A stretch of DNA of 64,000 bases from Primula veris (lineage: Eukaryota; Streptophyta; Magnoliopsida; Ericales; Primulaceae): positions 25,666,126-25,730,125 of the forward strand of contig OY821747.1 of the NCBI GenBank assembly GCA_963682055.1, read 5' to 3'. The translations under genes were made by a program, and so were the position numbers. The notes under the pieces were generated by a model. The model ran no database searches and was not told the origin of the DNA. It saw nothing but the letters and a program-made list of their open reading frames with translations. Positions 20,869 through 33,128 of this stretch are shown in pieces; position 1 is the first letter of the stretch, and each line of letters begins with the position of its first letter.

Positions 20869-22002
20869 GGGTTAATTCATGCTTATTGCATCAAACTATC
20901 GACTGTTAACAATTTGCATATTCGATTACAAAATTTAACAATTTTCAAATCAAACAAACCATAATCGATCAATCAACAAATTGGCATCAAATTATCAAAC
21001 AAAATTGTTTGTTCACGAGCTTGCACGTGACCTGTTGTCGTTACAGCTCAGGGGTATTTTTGTCTGTTAATAAAAAAACATATTTCGGTTATTTTACATT
21101 CTCTTTATCTCTCTCTATATACAATCAAATTTGGGCAAAAAATAGCCTTCTAATTATATTTCACTCACAAATCCCCAAATCTCTCTCTTTTAAAAAAAAT
21201 TAGGGTTATTCAGAGTTACCAAGTACAATAAAACATTTGAGGAACTGCATAATTGATATTTAAAAATGAACTGGAAAATTTACAAATGGATAGACTCTTC
21301 AGAATATGGTAAATCAATTTCTTTATCAATAATAAGGGATTATATTAGCCTTAATTAGATAATGATCCACTTTTATTAAATAATAAATGAATTGATGTTA
21401 ATTATGGTTATTTTTCTATCAATCTATTATAAACGGAATAATCTTTGTTATGATTTCTTTTCTATTTATTTTTCTAAGTTATTAAATTTGAATAATATTG
21501 ATAATTAAGGTTTAATCGGTATTCATTATTTTCTCGAGTTTTTTTAATCTGGATCATCAAGTTTAATTAGATATAATTTTTTAAATTGCAGATAACATGG
21601 TGGTGTTATCTGAGAGGTAAGAAAATACCGTATTTAAGGGGGTCAGTTGTTTACTATGATTTTTGAGGTGGTGTTATGTGCCGAGATAAGAAAATACGAT
21701 GTAATTTTCTTACAGTGGCCGTCCAGCGAAAGAGTAGATGTATTAGGTTAAATATGTGTGTAAATTAGGGTTATAGTTACGGATGTGATGTAAGAGAAGA
21801 AATAGATGAAATGGTTTTTGACGACAAAAATAAAGGCAAAAAGGGTGATGTACCAATTTAAACTAACTTCTATTTGATAATTTGACGTCAGGTTATTGAT
21901 AGATCAATTATCTTTGGTTGGTATGTAAATTGTTAATTTTTATAGTCGAGTATGTAAATTGTTAACGGCCGATAGTTTGATATAATAAACATGAATTAAC
22001 CC
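20869..22002. mobile_element. Non-autonomous Mutator-like element with long TIRs
   Basis: Both ends start GGGTTAATTCATG, and the inverted similarity continues for about 77 bp (ATCAAACTATCG, then GTTAACAATTT) with roughly ten mismatches. The element is flanked by a perfect 9-bp direct repeat TTATTTCTA (20860-20868 and 22003-22011). The 9-bp duplication with long TIRs is the Mutator superfamily signature. No long reading frame is present, so mobilisation would depend on a transposase from elsewhere. Confidence 0.8.
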
Positions 22003-22011
22003 TTATTTCTA

Positions 22012-22366
22012 TATCATTAATATATCAAAACGTATGATTGCTCAATATAGATAAAAAAAAAATATTACATGATGTAAAAAAATATAAGTAATCGGCACAA
22101 CAATAAACTTGGCCCCAATATGTTTTGCCCCGGAAGAAAACCCGCAGGACTGGCCCTAGCTTAATCCGTCATAAGTTCATCTTTTAGAGACAAAATTAGT
22201 AGTATTTAGAAGTTATATATATAACAATAGATCGAACGTAATGCAAATACATCACTAGCTTCCGCTTTCTCTCAAAGCAAGGTTAAGATCCTTAGGGAAA
22301 TAAAAATGACAAAATGATCACTTGAAATTTTACAATCTGAGTAATCAAGACTTAAAGTACACACTC
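22012..22366. other. Intergenic DNA, nothing recognised
   Basis: AT-rich sequence lies downstream of germin-like pseudogene 1 (which is on the minus strand). It may include remnants of its 3' UTR. No other feature is visible. Confidence 0.4.
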
Positions 22367-23582
22367 TTACGGAAAGGCGGCAAATGTGTTTTCAATTATA
22401 TGTCTGCATCGACTTGAAACGATTTTGCAAGCATATCTGAAGGGATCGCAGGTTTGGATCTAAATAATGTATCTGGAAAATAACAGCTTCTCCCCTATGA
22501 TGGTTGAAAATTCCCAATGAAGTTGCATTACCTTTGTCAATATTCTTATTAAAGTGGACAAGTCCCATTGGAAAAACAAAAACGTCAACTTTTTGAAGTA
22601 CCTTTGTGAAAAGCCTATTATCGGGGTTGGACGTGACAAATCCTACTTCGAGGGTACCTTCAAGAACCAGTATAGTTTCACTAGCTCGAGGATGAGTGTG
22701 GGGAGGGTTAACACCAAAAATTACAAAATCATTTCGAACCATGGATATCCCAAGAGTATTAAGGCCGGGTATTTCGGTAAAAGATACTCCCGTTGCTGCA
22801 TGTCCTAGTGGATTTGATGTGTTTCCTCTTAAGTGAAAGCCACTGAAGAAGAAATCGTTAGCTTCGACCAGCTTCGGATCCTTACAAGTCAAACCATTCA
22901 CAAACACTGCAAAACGCAAACATTCACTGCAAAACGCAAACATTCATACATTAGCATACTAAATAGGCTACCAATGTTAATATATCTCACCATTAGAAAA
23001 GATGAAACTATATATGTACCTGTGCTATTGAGATCAGCAACACAAAAGTCTTATAATGGACTCGGATCATATGAGAAGCCAATCACACAACACGAAGTGA
23101 AGGTAACCACTAATCACTACAAGAAATATGACAGATAGCCACACCGAAAAAGAATAAGCCAATTTCCGTTGCTGATTAGCAACAGAACACTAACAAAACG
23201 GCAACATAAATTGTGGAAACCATTTAGCAACAGAATCACCAACTTTATAGCAACTTAAATTTAGCAACACTGTAATTTGTTACTAAACGAGTTGCCAAAT
23301 TTTCGGAACGAAATCTGTAACAAAATTACCATCAATTTAGTAACACAACTCCCCATCAAATTAGCAACATAAAAATGTGTTGCTATAATTAAATATTTAT
23401 ATTTGGATTTAAAATGTTCTCATATGTTACTAATGTGCATTCATTTTTATGAAATTATGCTAAATGAATAACAATGTTTTATACATAATAAAAATAAACA
23501 CATATAAAAGTTGGATGTATAGACGATTAAATCCAGACAGAATAAAAATGAACACATACAAAAGTTAGATGTATAGACGGTT

Positions 23583-24043
23583 TTGTTTAAGTGTAAATGG
23601 TTTGATCCTAGTCGAAAAGGAAAAAAAGTTCATAAATGGTACAATCTTGTCGATGTGAAGATAAAATCGAAATACCCCAAGTATGAGCCATTTATATTGG
23701 CTATGCAAGCGATGCAAGTTTGTTACATTCCTTATCTTAGATTGTCGGTAAGGGAAAATAACAAAATAGGAATGAGAAAAAAAGAAAATAAACAAAAAGA
23801 ATAAAGATTGGTGGGCAGTTGAAAGGTAGGCCAATCATTGTTCAACAACCGAATGCCGAATCGGAAAACACTGAGGCATTTCAAGAGGACGAAAGTATTG
23901 GACATCGGATTACAAATGCAGAATTTATTGGACCTGGACCATTGAATGCTACTGATCCCGAACCGGGCTATAAAATCAATCTAGCAGAAGATGAAGAAAA
24001 TTTAATTTTATTAGCGAGCTCATCGGATTCGTCCAATGAATAA
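23583..24043 (+). pseudogene. C-terminal remnant of a CACTA TnpD-type transposase gene (DUF4216-like)
   Basis: The frame reads LFKCKWFDPSRKGKKVHKW, then LVDVKIKSKYPKYEPFILA and QVCYIPYLRLS, which matches the DUF4216-type region at the end of plant CACTA TnpD proteins (family knowledge). After a possible intron (GTAAGG at about 23746) comes a DWWAV motif and then, in another frame, RPIIVQQPNAESENTE and an acidic C-terminus ending at 24043. The upstream transposase catalytic part is absent, so this is a deletion remnant with at least one frame change. Confidence 0.65.
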
Positions 24044-25549
24044 TATTAATCGAAATACTATATTCGAGTGTATTAAGACAATTTTATGCTTTATTTAAAA
24101 ATTATTATGTTCTGTAACAAAAATTTCTATGACTTATCAAAAAATTGAAACCTTTTGGCAAATTGGTTCCCTGACTTTGTTTCTGCCTTTTTTTTTTTCA
24201 TTTCCCCCCATTATTTTTGTTCTGCTCCCATTTTTCATCAGTATAAGTGATACAGCTGGGTACTTTCTCTCTCTTTCTCACCACACAAAAACAACAACAT
24301 AAACCCTAAACCTAATTAGCCGCCTTTCACATCTGCAACTCACAGGCCTCTCTCTCTATTTCTCTCAATAACTATAATGATGCTATAACGGCTTAATTAA
24401 TGATTATTGTGTATTTGTTGATGTATACTTATGAAAAGATGTCTTTGTTTATTTTTGTGTTTTTTATGGTATGTACTAGTAATCTAAATTTTTTACAGTT
24501 TTTAATTTTGATACTCATAATGTGAATTTACATCAAACAGATATGTCAGAATAAAGACATAATTTTTTTACAGCCCCCAAAATCCATTCATTTTAGAAAG
24601 CCCCAATTTTATAAAATTAATATGAAATATTAAACTAATAAAAATATATCTATATTAATCAATATTGATTTGATATTTAAAAATAATATTGGGTGGGTCT
24701 GTTATATGAACACCATAGGAGGGAGAAAATAAAACTTATCTTACCTTTGGATTCATCAAAGCATAGGTATATGTCTCTTTTATTAGTGTAACTTTTTTTA
24801 CTAAATGCAATTATTTTTTTATTATCTGCAACTATTTTGTTTGGTGACAACTGGTTTCGGTTCTGCGTAAACGCTCGATATGGAAACAAAATGATTGAAT
24901 TTGTTTATAACTTGTGATTTAGTACTATTGAATTAGTCTTTGAAATGAGCATGCTTTTGGTGTATTTATGTATTGTATTGGTTTGTCTCCGTATGCATAT
25001 GTATCAGTCATTTATGTGTTGAATTTACTGTGTGTTAGCAGGGCTTTTTTAGCGGGTATTAGGATAAAAAGTTTTTTTTACACAATTTTGCTAAAAAGGT
25101 TTGATCTTTGCTTATGAGTAGAGACAAAGTTTGATTTTTTCTTGCTAGGCACATGGACAAGATGCTCTACAGCACCGACGGTGGCATCACCATCGGTGTG
25201 TATCTATCTATATCTATATCTATGTTTGACTAGATGGATGTGATCTTATGTTTGTTACTTTTTGGAATGTCCATACTTTTGCTAATGTATATGTATTGTG
25301 TTTCTTTGAAAATGTGTTGTTTATGCATTCGATCTGTTATGTTCCCTTTTATGTAAGTAGAAAAATGGCTTTTTTAAAGTAGGTATTAGGCAAAACAACG
25401 ACTTTTTTACTGGGTATTAGCAAAATTTTGGTCTTTGCTTAGGGATAGATGGAAAGTTTGATTTCTGGCTTTTGATTTGCTAGTATTTGGAATGTCCATA
25501 CTTTTAGTGTGTTGTGCTGTCTTGTATTGATTTGCTGTATTGTAAGTAG

Positions 25550-27786
25550 ATGAATAGTTCTCGTGCCCCTGGTTCCGTTGCCAATGGTCTTCGTTTAGGT
25601 GGTCGTTCTGGTGGTCGTGGTCGTGGCAACCGCAACCTTAATACTCTGGGGGCTTATCACCTTCATGATACGCTAGAAACTCCTGAGAGTAGAGATAGCG
25701 TGGGGACTTCAATCCCCAATGGTGCATCTCTAAATGTGACATTAGCTATGGAGGCTAAAGCCGCTGAGGCTCGTCCCGCTAATGCGCGTGTCGAGGCTAC
25801 TGTTGCAGCTAAGATTGCAGTTGCTGCAGCCGTGGCCGCTGAAACTCAAACCGTTGCTGATACGGCACAAGCCGCTGCTGTTGTGGCACAAGCGGCTGAA
25901 AACAATGCAATTCATGATGAGTACCCCAACGCCAATAAGATACTAATCCATGTGTTTCATGGGAGAATTCCTCGGTAATCAAAATTAGTTATTGTATTCT
26001 TTTATTTCTATAATTTTAAATGTTTAAACATTTAGTAACTAATTATTTTTGTTGAAACCTTGATATGAAATTGTATATGTATCTATAGATATATGTGAAA
26101 TAATCCATGCTTGTTGAAAAATCAATATCTTATTTGGTATAGTATTTAGTTAGGATCTATTAGAGAAGTAGTCCCCTGTTATCATTACATTATCAAAAGT
26201 CTATATCCGATTTGGTTATATGATTTTGTTTTGTTGAGATTTTAAGTTGGGTTTAATATAGTCCTTTCTATACATGTATTTGCAAAATATAGTTGTATAT
26301 CTATACCAAGTTTATGCTTATCTATCCTATTATTGTGGTGTAGAAATACTTCATTTGGCAAAGAGGAGCTGAACTGGCAGTTAGAGAGTGCTGGAGGAAA
26401 GCAGTAGGAAGACGCTATCGTGACTTTATAAATGACCGAAAGAGCAATTCACAAGCTAGAGACTACATCCCGCCCGCTATATGGACCAAGTGGATGGAAG
26501 ATTGGAACACTCCCGAATCTTTAGAGCTCTCGTACAAGAAAAGGTTGGCACGTATGGACGCTAATGGACAATGCTCTAAGCATACCGGTGGTTCTACGAT
26601 TCACTTTGAAGCAAAGAACAAAAGAAAGCCTACTTGCAATGATTATTCGAACTAATGCATATGAAGAAAAAAGACCGATTCGTTTGTCGATGAAAAGTCT
26701 GTTGCCATCAATGTAAGAAAAAATTCTTTCTTATCTTATTTGGTTCTCAAAATAAGTACTTACAAGTGATAAAAGAAATGAAGCAAACGTTGACATTTGT
26801 AGGTGGATCATTTGATAATGAACTGCATTTTTTGTTGTTGCAATGCTGATCGACTCTTTTTAGAGTTCAAATTTTATGGCATATTTGAGTTAACATTAAC
26901 CAAGTCAAAGTTTGTGATAAATTGGATAGTTTGACCAACATTGGCTTATTTGATAATGAGTTGGTGAAGTGTCTAAATGATTTGGATGAGTTGATATAAC
27001 TTTTTGTAAATTGAACTTGATTGACTCTTAAAACCTTAATAATTGCTATAATACATAATGTATTGGTTTTGACAGTAGGTGTGACTAAAAAATGCTTGGA
27101 AAGTGGGTGGTAGTTGCTGTGACTATAAATTTTGTAACTGTGATTTCTCTTTTGTGTAGCTTTACTAGTTTGCTTTGTTTGGATGGAACATACTTTTTAT
27201 GTTTAACATATATTTATATTTTCAATCGCAGGCTGCGTTTGTGGCAAAAAAGATAGAGCTATCCCAGATTTCAGACGAATCTGATGTATCCAATGATGAT
27301 GCGATATTTATGGAGGTAGTTGGTGGTGTGAACAAGGAAGGCACCGTATATGGTTTAGGATCACAGAGCTCATCTATCTTCGTCAACAACTCGAATTCAG
27401 GTGCATCAAGTTCGACACTACTGCAACAGATTTCTATTAACATGCTTCAAGACTTTATTGAAGGATCACTAACTGAATTTGGGTTGCAAAGTGAGGAGAA
27501 TGTCCGGCGAGGTATCGGGAAAGCAGTCGAATCGAGAATGGGTCCTTATGAAAGGACACTTCTCGAGATGCATAATTTATTGGCGAGTCTGACTGTCACT
27601 TTGCAAAGTCAGGTACGTAATCTTGATAGCGAAGTTAATTCGGATGATGAGGCCGGGAATGAAGACATGACAGAGGATGACCTCAACGATCTCAAGGATT
27701 ATGATTACATTGGTGGCGGTCAAAGTGGCAGTGGTGATAAGTTTTTTTTCTTATGTTTTAGGTTTATGTTAAATTTGAGGTTGTAG
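25550..27786 (+). pseudogene. TnpA-like gene (Ptta/En/Spm, Transposase_24-type), disrupted
   Basis: Three coding blocks are visible. The first (25550-25974) starts MNSSRAPGSVANGLRLGGRS, then a Gly/Arg-rich start and an Ala-rich stretch ending HDEYPNANKILIHVFHG. The second (about 26344-26655) reads KYFIWQRGAELAVRECWRK, then AIWTKWMEDWNTPESLE and KHTGGSTIHFEAKNKRK, characteristic of the plant Ptta/En/Spm transposase family. The third (about 27232-27786) reads AAFVAKKIELSQISDESD and ends in an acidic tail. The proteins of this family bind subterminal repeats of CACTA elements. The end of block two runs into stops, and the next conserved words (ELMHMKKKD, then SFVDEKS) lie in other frames. Splice phases between blocks one and two also do not fit, so I call it a pseudogene. 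Confidence 0.7.
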
Positions 27787-28589
27787 GGTCTAACGATAGG
27801 CGTATGAAAACAATGACTTTTGGATAGACGTACGTGAACAATGACTTTTGGGTAGGCATATGAGAACACTGACTTTTGGTTTTGGGATGACAGAGATTAT
27901 GCTACAATGTATTTTGGTTTGTAATATTTTGCATCCAGGTGTAATTAAAATGATGTTCTGTACTGATTGGTTTTTGTTTGACTATTAGATATATAAATGT
28001 TATATTTAATTATATATATTATACTTTTATATTTAAATGAGTGTATTAGAATTATAAGAATTAGCAACATATTTTTCTTGCACCAAAAGAATGTAGCAAC
28101 ATATTAGTAACAATTTAGCAGCACGTTATAAACATTTTAAAAAATAAAATAAAGAAATAGCAACACAATACCAACATGAGTAGCTACAAGTAGTTATACA
28201 TTAAACTAATCTATCTGAAAAATTGTAACTGATTTGCAACAATATTTATGTGTTACAGATGTGTTGCAAAATGTGTTGTATTATATATACAAGTGGCAAC
28301 AGAATAAACTTGTTACAATTATGTTGCTGACTGAAATTAGTAACAACGAAAGTGTTACTAAAATTAGCCACAAGTCAAACAGTATCATAGTAGTTTATGT
28401 TGCTAATCTGTTGCCGATCAACGATCAGCAACATAATTTCTCAAATACAAACAGATTCTGTTGCCAACCGTCAATTTTCTTATAGTGAATCCTAGAAGAA
28501 AATGGGAATCCATATAATAAAAATGATTTTGTGTATGATAGAATAAAACTAAAAGATTTAAGTTGGGATGATTTTGAACTTTAAGGTTC

Positions 28590-28598
28590 TTTTTATAG
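28590..28598 (-). promoter_or_regulatory. TATA box of germin-like pseudogene 1
   Basis: CTATAAAAA on the minus strand lies about 80 bp upstream of the ATG at 28513, a normal distance for a plant gene with a short leader. Confidence 0.5.
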
Positions 28599-29626
28599 AG
28601 GGAAAGGAGACGGCAAGCCGATTTCCGGACTGTCTTCATATTAAGCCAAAGATTCTAGTAGGGTGGTTTTGATAGGGTCTCCGATTTCCATTTGTTAATT
28701 AATGATCAATTTTCCTCTTTTTAATACAATTTCAATTATAAATTAAACTCCATGTATTTGCTTCCACAAAGTAGGGGGAATTTGAAATTCAGTATATTGT
28801 TGTACTTTTAGGCTAGGAAGATCATATAGCTAATTAAGACAGGATCGATACCACTTGTATTTGTTGGAAATATACTAAAATACATGCTTGTTTTTAGATT
28901 TATATTTGACAATGTTTTGAATTGATTTACTTAATAAGAATAATATGAACAATTGTTATTTATCATTATTATTTGAATGACTAAATAAGTGTCTATTATT
29001 CTATTTATTAGATGGTCTAGTGTGTATAGTATAGCTTACACACATAAGATTAGACTGTCAGTTCTAATGGAATATAAGTTATATGTTTACAAATTTAGAT
29101 GGAAATGGACACATCATCAGTAGAGTTGTAGTACGTGGTTTTAGTAGATCTATCTTGACTATAGGGAACAAATAAATTACAACTCCATTACTAGTGCACT
29201 TTGTGTGTATTAAACATAACTGTTACTAAATAATCATTTGGTGACTAATTAGACAAAATTATTTATAACTCATGGTCATGATTATTGCTTATGCTCTTAA
29301 TTCCTATATGTGTTTGTCATTTTGATTCATACATGATGAGATTCGTCACAAATCAATAAACTTAATGAATTGGATGACATCATTATTCGTATCAGTATTT
29401 ATTAGTAATAAAAGAAATTCACGTCTCGTAAGTGATTGATGATACTCTCTTGAGAAATCTTATAAGTTTTGTGTGTGTAAACCCTGCAGTTGGATTTATA
29501 ATCTGACACGACAAATAAGTTAAGCGGACATGTTTAGGGATAATACGTTTATTAAAAAAGAAAATCAATCAGTGATTTAATTTAATAAATGAGTATCTGA
29601 TTAATCTTTACGTGGGGAGATAATAA

Positions 29627-29974
29627 GGGTCATGCTATTCACACAACTGGGACACTCCAGACCACACTCCCTTAGATGGGTCCCTTCAGAAAATGATGGG
29701 TCATGCTCTAACAAATCCTATATTTGATTGGGGTGATACTAGACACACAACTTGCACACAACTTCCACACTCCATAGTTAATGAAATACATATGTATCCC
29801 TCCAAATGTAGATAAAACACAATCTATAATTTGATAAACCAAAATATAAATATTCAACATAATAAAAATCCAACCTACTAAAAACCCAAATAAAAATATA
29901 GTAGAACCCTAGTTAATACTACCCTAAATTTAAATATTAATTAAAAATAAGAAAAATTATTAAATCTGGTATTA

Positions 29975-30042
<68 letters not shown>

Positions 30043-30143
30043 CCAATCTACTAAAAACACAAATAAAAATATAGTAGAACCCTAGTTGAGACTACCCTAA
30101 ATTTAAATATTAATTAAATTTTTTTTAATTAAATATGGTATTA

Positions 30144-30184
<41 letters not shown>

Positions 30185-30487
30185 CTCACACACTGCATAC
30201 ATGTATATTTGAAGGAATAAAAATATATTTTTTAATAAAAATATATTATTATATATGTAACGGAGTGTGCAATACATGTAAGGGAGTGTGTAAGGGAGTG
30301 ACAAATTAATAAATCAAAAGTAAAGCAACTCAAGTTACAAATTATTCTCTCCTCCAATTTATTCCCACCATTTTCTCTCTTTCAATTTATTCCCATCATT
30401 TTTTTCCAATTTAATGAAATTGCCACATCACTTGCCACCTAAGTGAGTGTGGTCTGGAGTGCAGGAGTTGTGTGAATATCATTTTCC
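29627..30487. mobile_element. Mutator-type MITE with perfect 9-bp target duplication
   Basis: The left end GGGTCATGCTATTCACACAA and the right end (minus strand) GGAAAATGATATTCACACAA begin an imperfect inverted repeat of about 45 bp that includes CACTCCAGACCACACTC. The flanks are identical 9-bp repeats AGATAATAA (29618-29626 and 30488-30496). The interior is a duplicated AT-rich block with two long AT microsatellites. No coding sequence is present. The 9-bp duplication places it with Mutator-like elements. Confidence 0.8.
29979..30040. repeat. AT dinucleotide microsatellite
   Basis: About 30 uninterrupted AT repeats. A second tract of about 18 repeats is at 30147-30183. The blocks flanking the tracts are also duplicated (CTACTAAAAACNCAAATAAA, then TAGAACCCTAGTT), so the whole unit of about 150 bp plus its microsatellite has been duplicated inside the MITE. 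Confidence 0.95.
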
Positions 30488-30977
30488 AGATAATAAACAT
30501 GTTTGACAATTTGAACGAATTAAATATTTGGATTATGGTAGAGAGATCGGTCGTGATCTTTAGTGGAATAAATCACTATTTAAATTGATTGTGTATATCT
30601 CGGGTTTTAAGAATATATGATAGCATGAAATTTTTTTAAAGAGTTTTATCCTAATCAGTGTACAAGTCACTATCTTAACTTACATATTTACAGCACGCCC
30701 CTTTTCTTGGCAGAGATAAGTTTTCATAACTATATTTTCAAGATTGCCTAGAGATAGAACCCACCATCTTTCAATGAGCAAGGTGCTAGGTCAGGAATAA
30801 AATATAAAAATTTAGCCGATTTGTTATATCTCACAGCCGCCATGTGTTCATTTTTATTATTCGGTATGATCTAAATCTATATGGTAAAACATGATTAATT
30901 TTGATAATAAACGTATATAATAAAACTAAGAATCTGTGCACATGTTTTGGGCTGTGCAAACTGATTAAATCAGTATT

Positions 30978-31711
30978 AGCATATTAGTGGGCAAATTGAT
31001 GAACAAACAAACGAAATAAATATTGACAAACTACCTCTTTAGGCCTTAATATCCTCTTTTATGCCCCTCTCTACATTAGCTCATATAAGAACGTAAATGA
31101 ACTTTTTAAATATATTGTACTGTGTTGTGTTGTCTCATATTTACTTACAATTTCTTGAAACATGACTTGTTTTTTTTTTTTTTTTTTATGAATATCTGGG
31201 AGAGACACTGGAAGTTATATATATTGTTCTTTTCTCTATTTCTTTTAATAGCCAAAAGTTATTATGATACACATTGACGTGGTTTCCCGACAAGTGATAA
31301 TTTATCCTAATGCAAACAAGTTTTTTTTTTTTTTAAAATCATGATTGTCTCCATAAAAAGCTAAAGGTACTTTTGATAGCTGGTTTTGCCACGGTCTCCT
31401 TTCTCCATTTATAAATGATAAATTTTCTCTTTATAAAATACTTCCAATAGTATAACAATGAGCTAATCCTCAATTCATAAATATAGATTTCATTTCTTGA
31501 CCCCTAGCTTTGATATTGCCATAGAGCAATCGTTAAGAATAGTCGAATATGCGGCCATATTCTTTTTTTCCCCAGAGTGAGAAAAAAAAGATCAAAACTC
31601 AAAAAGAAAGTGTTCAAATAAACTAAAACGCATCGGTGTATTAAAAAAGAAACGAGGGGAAATTTTTTAAAATCCAGTCTAATATCGTACATATGAGTTA
31701 CAAGTCGTAAC
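30978..31711. other. Intergenic DNA, nothing recognised
   Basis: AT-rich sequence with two T-runs (near 31170 and 31320). No gene, RNA or transposon end is recognised before the Copia-A LTR. Confidence 0.5.
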
Positions 31712-33128
31712 TGTTGGAAAAATGTAGGAAAACATGTATTTTATACATGGTTGTTCCAAGTGGTCAGGGACCATCTTTGAGTCAATTTTCAATGCGACTC
31801 CTCAGTTTTTCTGAGGCCATACTCAATGCGGTTGAGTAGCTCGTGCGACTAGCTTCGCAACGGTATATCGCATGACCTATTCGGAGGAAGGGTGTGAATG
31901 ATAATTGGACTCGAAGGTTGGTACTCGAAAGAGGCAATAAAGTCAATGCTGGAAAATGAGAAAAGAAATGGGATTTAACCCATGAGGGTTATCCCACATT
32001 GGAAAATCATGAGTGATTTTTACAATATATATACTAGGGTATCCCATGTGGATATCAAGTAGTGTGTCCATATACACATGTGTGTATTGTGTACCACACA
32101 TGGGCTTGCTCGACGGGCGGGCTTGCTCGACGGGCTTTTAACTCAACGGGAAAAGCGCGCCTGTTCGGGAAAAGCGTGCATGTTCGGGAAAAAGTGCGTC
32201 TGTTCGGGAAAAGCGTGCATGTTCGGAAAAAGTGCGCATGTTCGGGAAAAGCTTCCAGCAAAGCTGTAACTGTTGCAATAAATATGATTTGATTGCAAAG
32301 TTAATACTGCAGTTTTGAATTTCGAAAACTGACAGTAGTAAAGTGACCTTAATGGCTGAGATACTCAGCAAGCCTATAAATAGGCAGACCCCCCCCCCCC
32401 ACATGTCAAATAGACAACATTCTGAATAAAATACAGAAGCATATATCATCTCTCAAAAACAGCATTACATTTTAGAACCAGAGAGAACCACCCACCAACA
32501 GCTCGACCTTGACTCGTCGCCAGTTTCCGGCGAGTCATCCGAGACGTTGTACCTTGGGATCGAAGCGCCAACGCAACCAGAAACCTTAAGGTGGTTGGGC
32601 GAATATCGGTTAAGGGCATACTGTTAACAGTAGTCTCGTCTTATTTTATTCTATTCTGTCCATTTCATTTACGTCTTTTAATTCTGTCCATTTCATTTAC
32701 GCATTCAATTCTGTCCTTTTTATTTTAGTATTTCAATTGCTGTCCTTAGCTGTAGCTTTATATTCTGTTTGTACTTATCTGTAATTAGTTTAAAGTTCTG
32801 TTTTTTGCTGTAATTACTATTCTGTAATTTAATTCTGTAATTAGAATAGTTTCAATTCAGTCATGTAATTTCAATTTCAAACAGAACAGTCCGGCTGTTA
32901 AGTTTGTACTTTCCAGTCCGGCAGTTTCTATTTATTGCAATTCAGTACATCAGATTATTAATTAATAATAATCTGATAACGTTTGCTTTAATTATTTTCA
33001 GTACCTACATGTTGTAATCAGTTTATTGTATTTCATTTGGAAATTAATAAAGATTACACTGGTTTTAATTAATCCTTGTTTAGTCCTTTTATTATTATTA
33101 ATTGTTATTTCGTACACGGAAACCAACA
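31712..33128 (+). repeat. 5' LTR of Copia-A
   Basis: It contains a tandem array of about 19-20 bp units built on TGTTCGGGAAAAGCGTGCA (about 32146-32255), a TATA box (TATAAATA, 32375-32382) followed at once by a run of 12 C (32389-32400), and ends CCAACA. The array lies upstream of the TATA box, the usual position for U3 enhancer repeats. Confidence 0.95.
32375..32382 (+). promoter_or_regulatory. TATA box of the Copia-A LTR promoter
   Basis: TATAAATA downstream of the repeat array in U3. The copy in the 3' LTR is at 38955-38962. Transcription would start near the C-run or just after it. Confidence 0.65.

Larger units (their letters stand above)
23115..28487 (+). mobile_element. CACTA (En/Spm) element, non-autonomous, in germin-like pseudogene 1
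   Basis: The left end is CACTACAAGAAATATGAC. The right end read on the minus strand is CACTATAAGAAAATTGAC, so the TIR is about 18 bp with mismatches. The element is flanked by the 3-bp duplication AAT (23112-23114 and 28488-28490), exactly as expected for CACTA. Both subterminal regions are packed with AGCAACA/TGTTGCTA motifs in both orientations, typical TnpA-like binding-site arrays. Inside are the C-terminal remnant of a TnpD-type gene (23583-24043) and a broken TnpA-like gene (25550-27786). The catalytic TnpD domain is missing, so it cannot move on its own. Removing it and one AAT restores a continuous signal-peptide frame of the germin-like gene, which confirms the boundaries. Confidence 0.9.
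22367..28513 (-). pseudogene. Germin-like protein pseudogene 1, split by a CACTA transposon
   Basis: Germin-like proteins are secreted cupins of the cell wall, usually encoded by two exons. Here, on the minus strand, exon 1 starts with ATG at 28511-28513 (MDSHFLLG) and is interrupted by the CACTA element after the target AAT. It resumes at 23114 and continues through the signal peptide (CCVIGFSYDPSPL), where a TAA replaces the expected Gln codon, then DFCVADLNS and a donor at 23019. Exon 2 starts at 22906 (acceptor GCAG) with [20 protein letters not shown] and includes the cupin motif [23 protein letters not shown]. Near its end the frame shifts: the family-like C-terminus ([12 protein letters not shown], then ENTFAAFP and TAA at 22367) is in other frames. 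A TATA box remains upstream. The gene is dead through insertion, a stop codon and frameshifts. Confidence 0.85.
28862..30972 (+). mobile_element. Possible solo LTR interrupted by a MITE
   Basis: The stretch starts TGTTGGAAATATAC and ends AAATCA, flanked by GTATT (28857-28861 and 30973-30977). Without the MITE at 29627-30487 and its 9-bp duplicate, it is about 1240 bp, a normal LTR size, and it has no coding capacity. The TG...CA ends plus 5-bp repeat suggest a solo LTR, but a chance match of the flanks is possible over this distance and I have no second copy to compare. Confidence 0.35.

Noticed and set aside
32055..32449. Frames on both strands in the Copia-A LTR (and the copy at 38635-39038)
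   Set aside because: They are products of the TGTTCGGGAAAAGCG tandem array in the LTR; the coding potential is only repeat composition.
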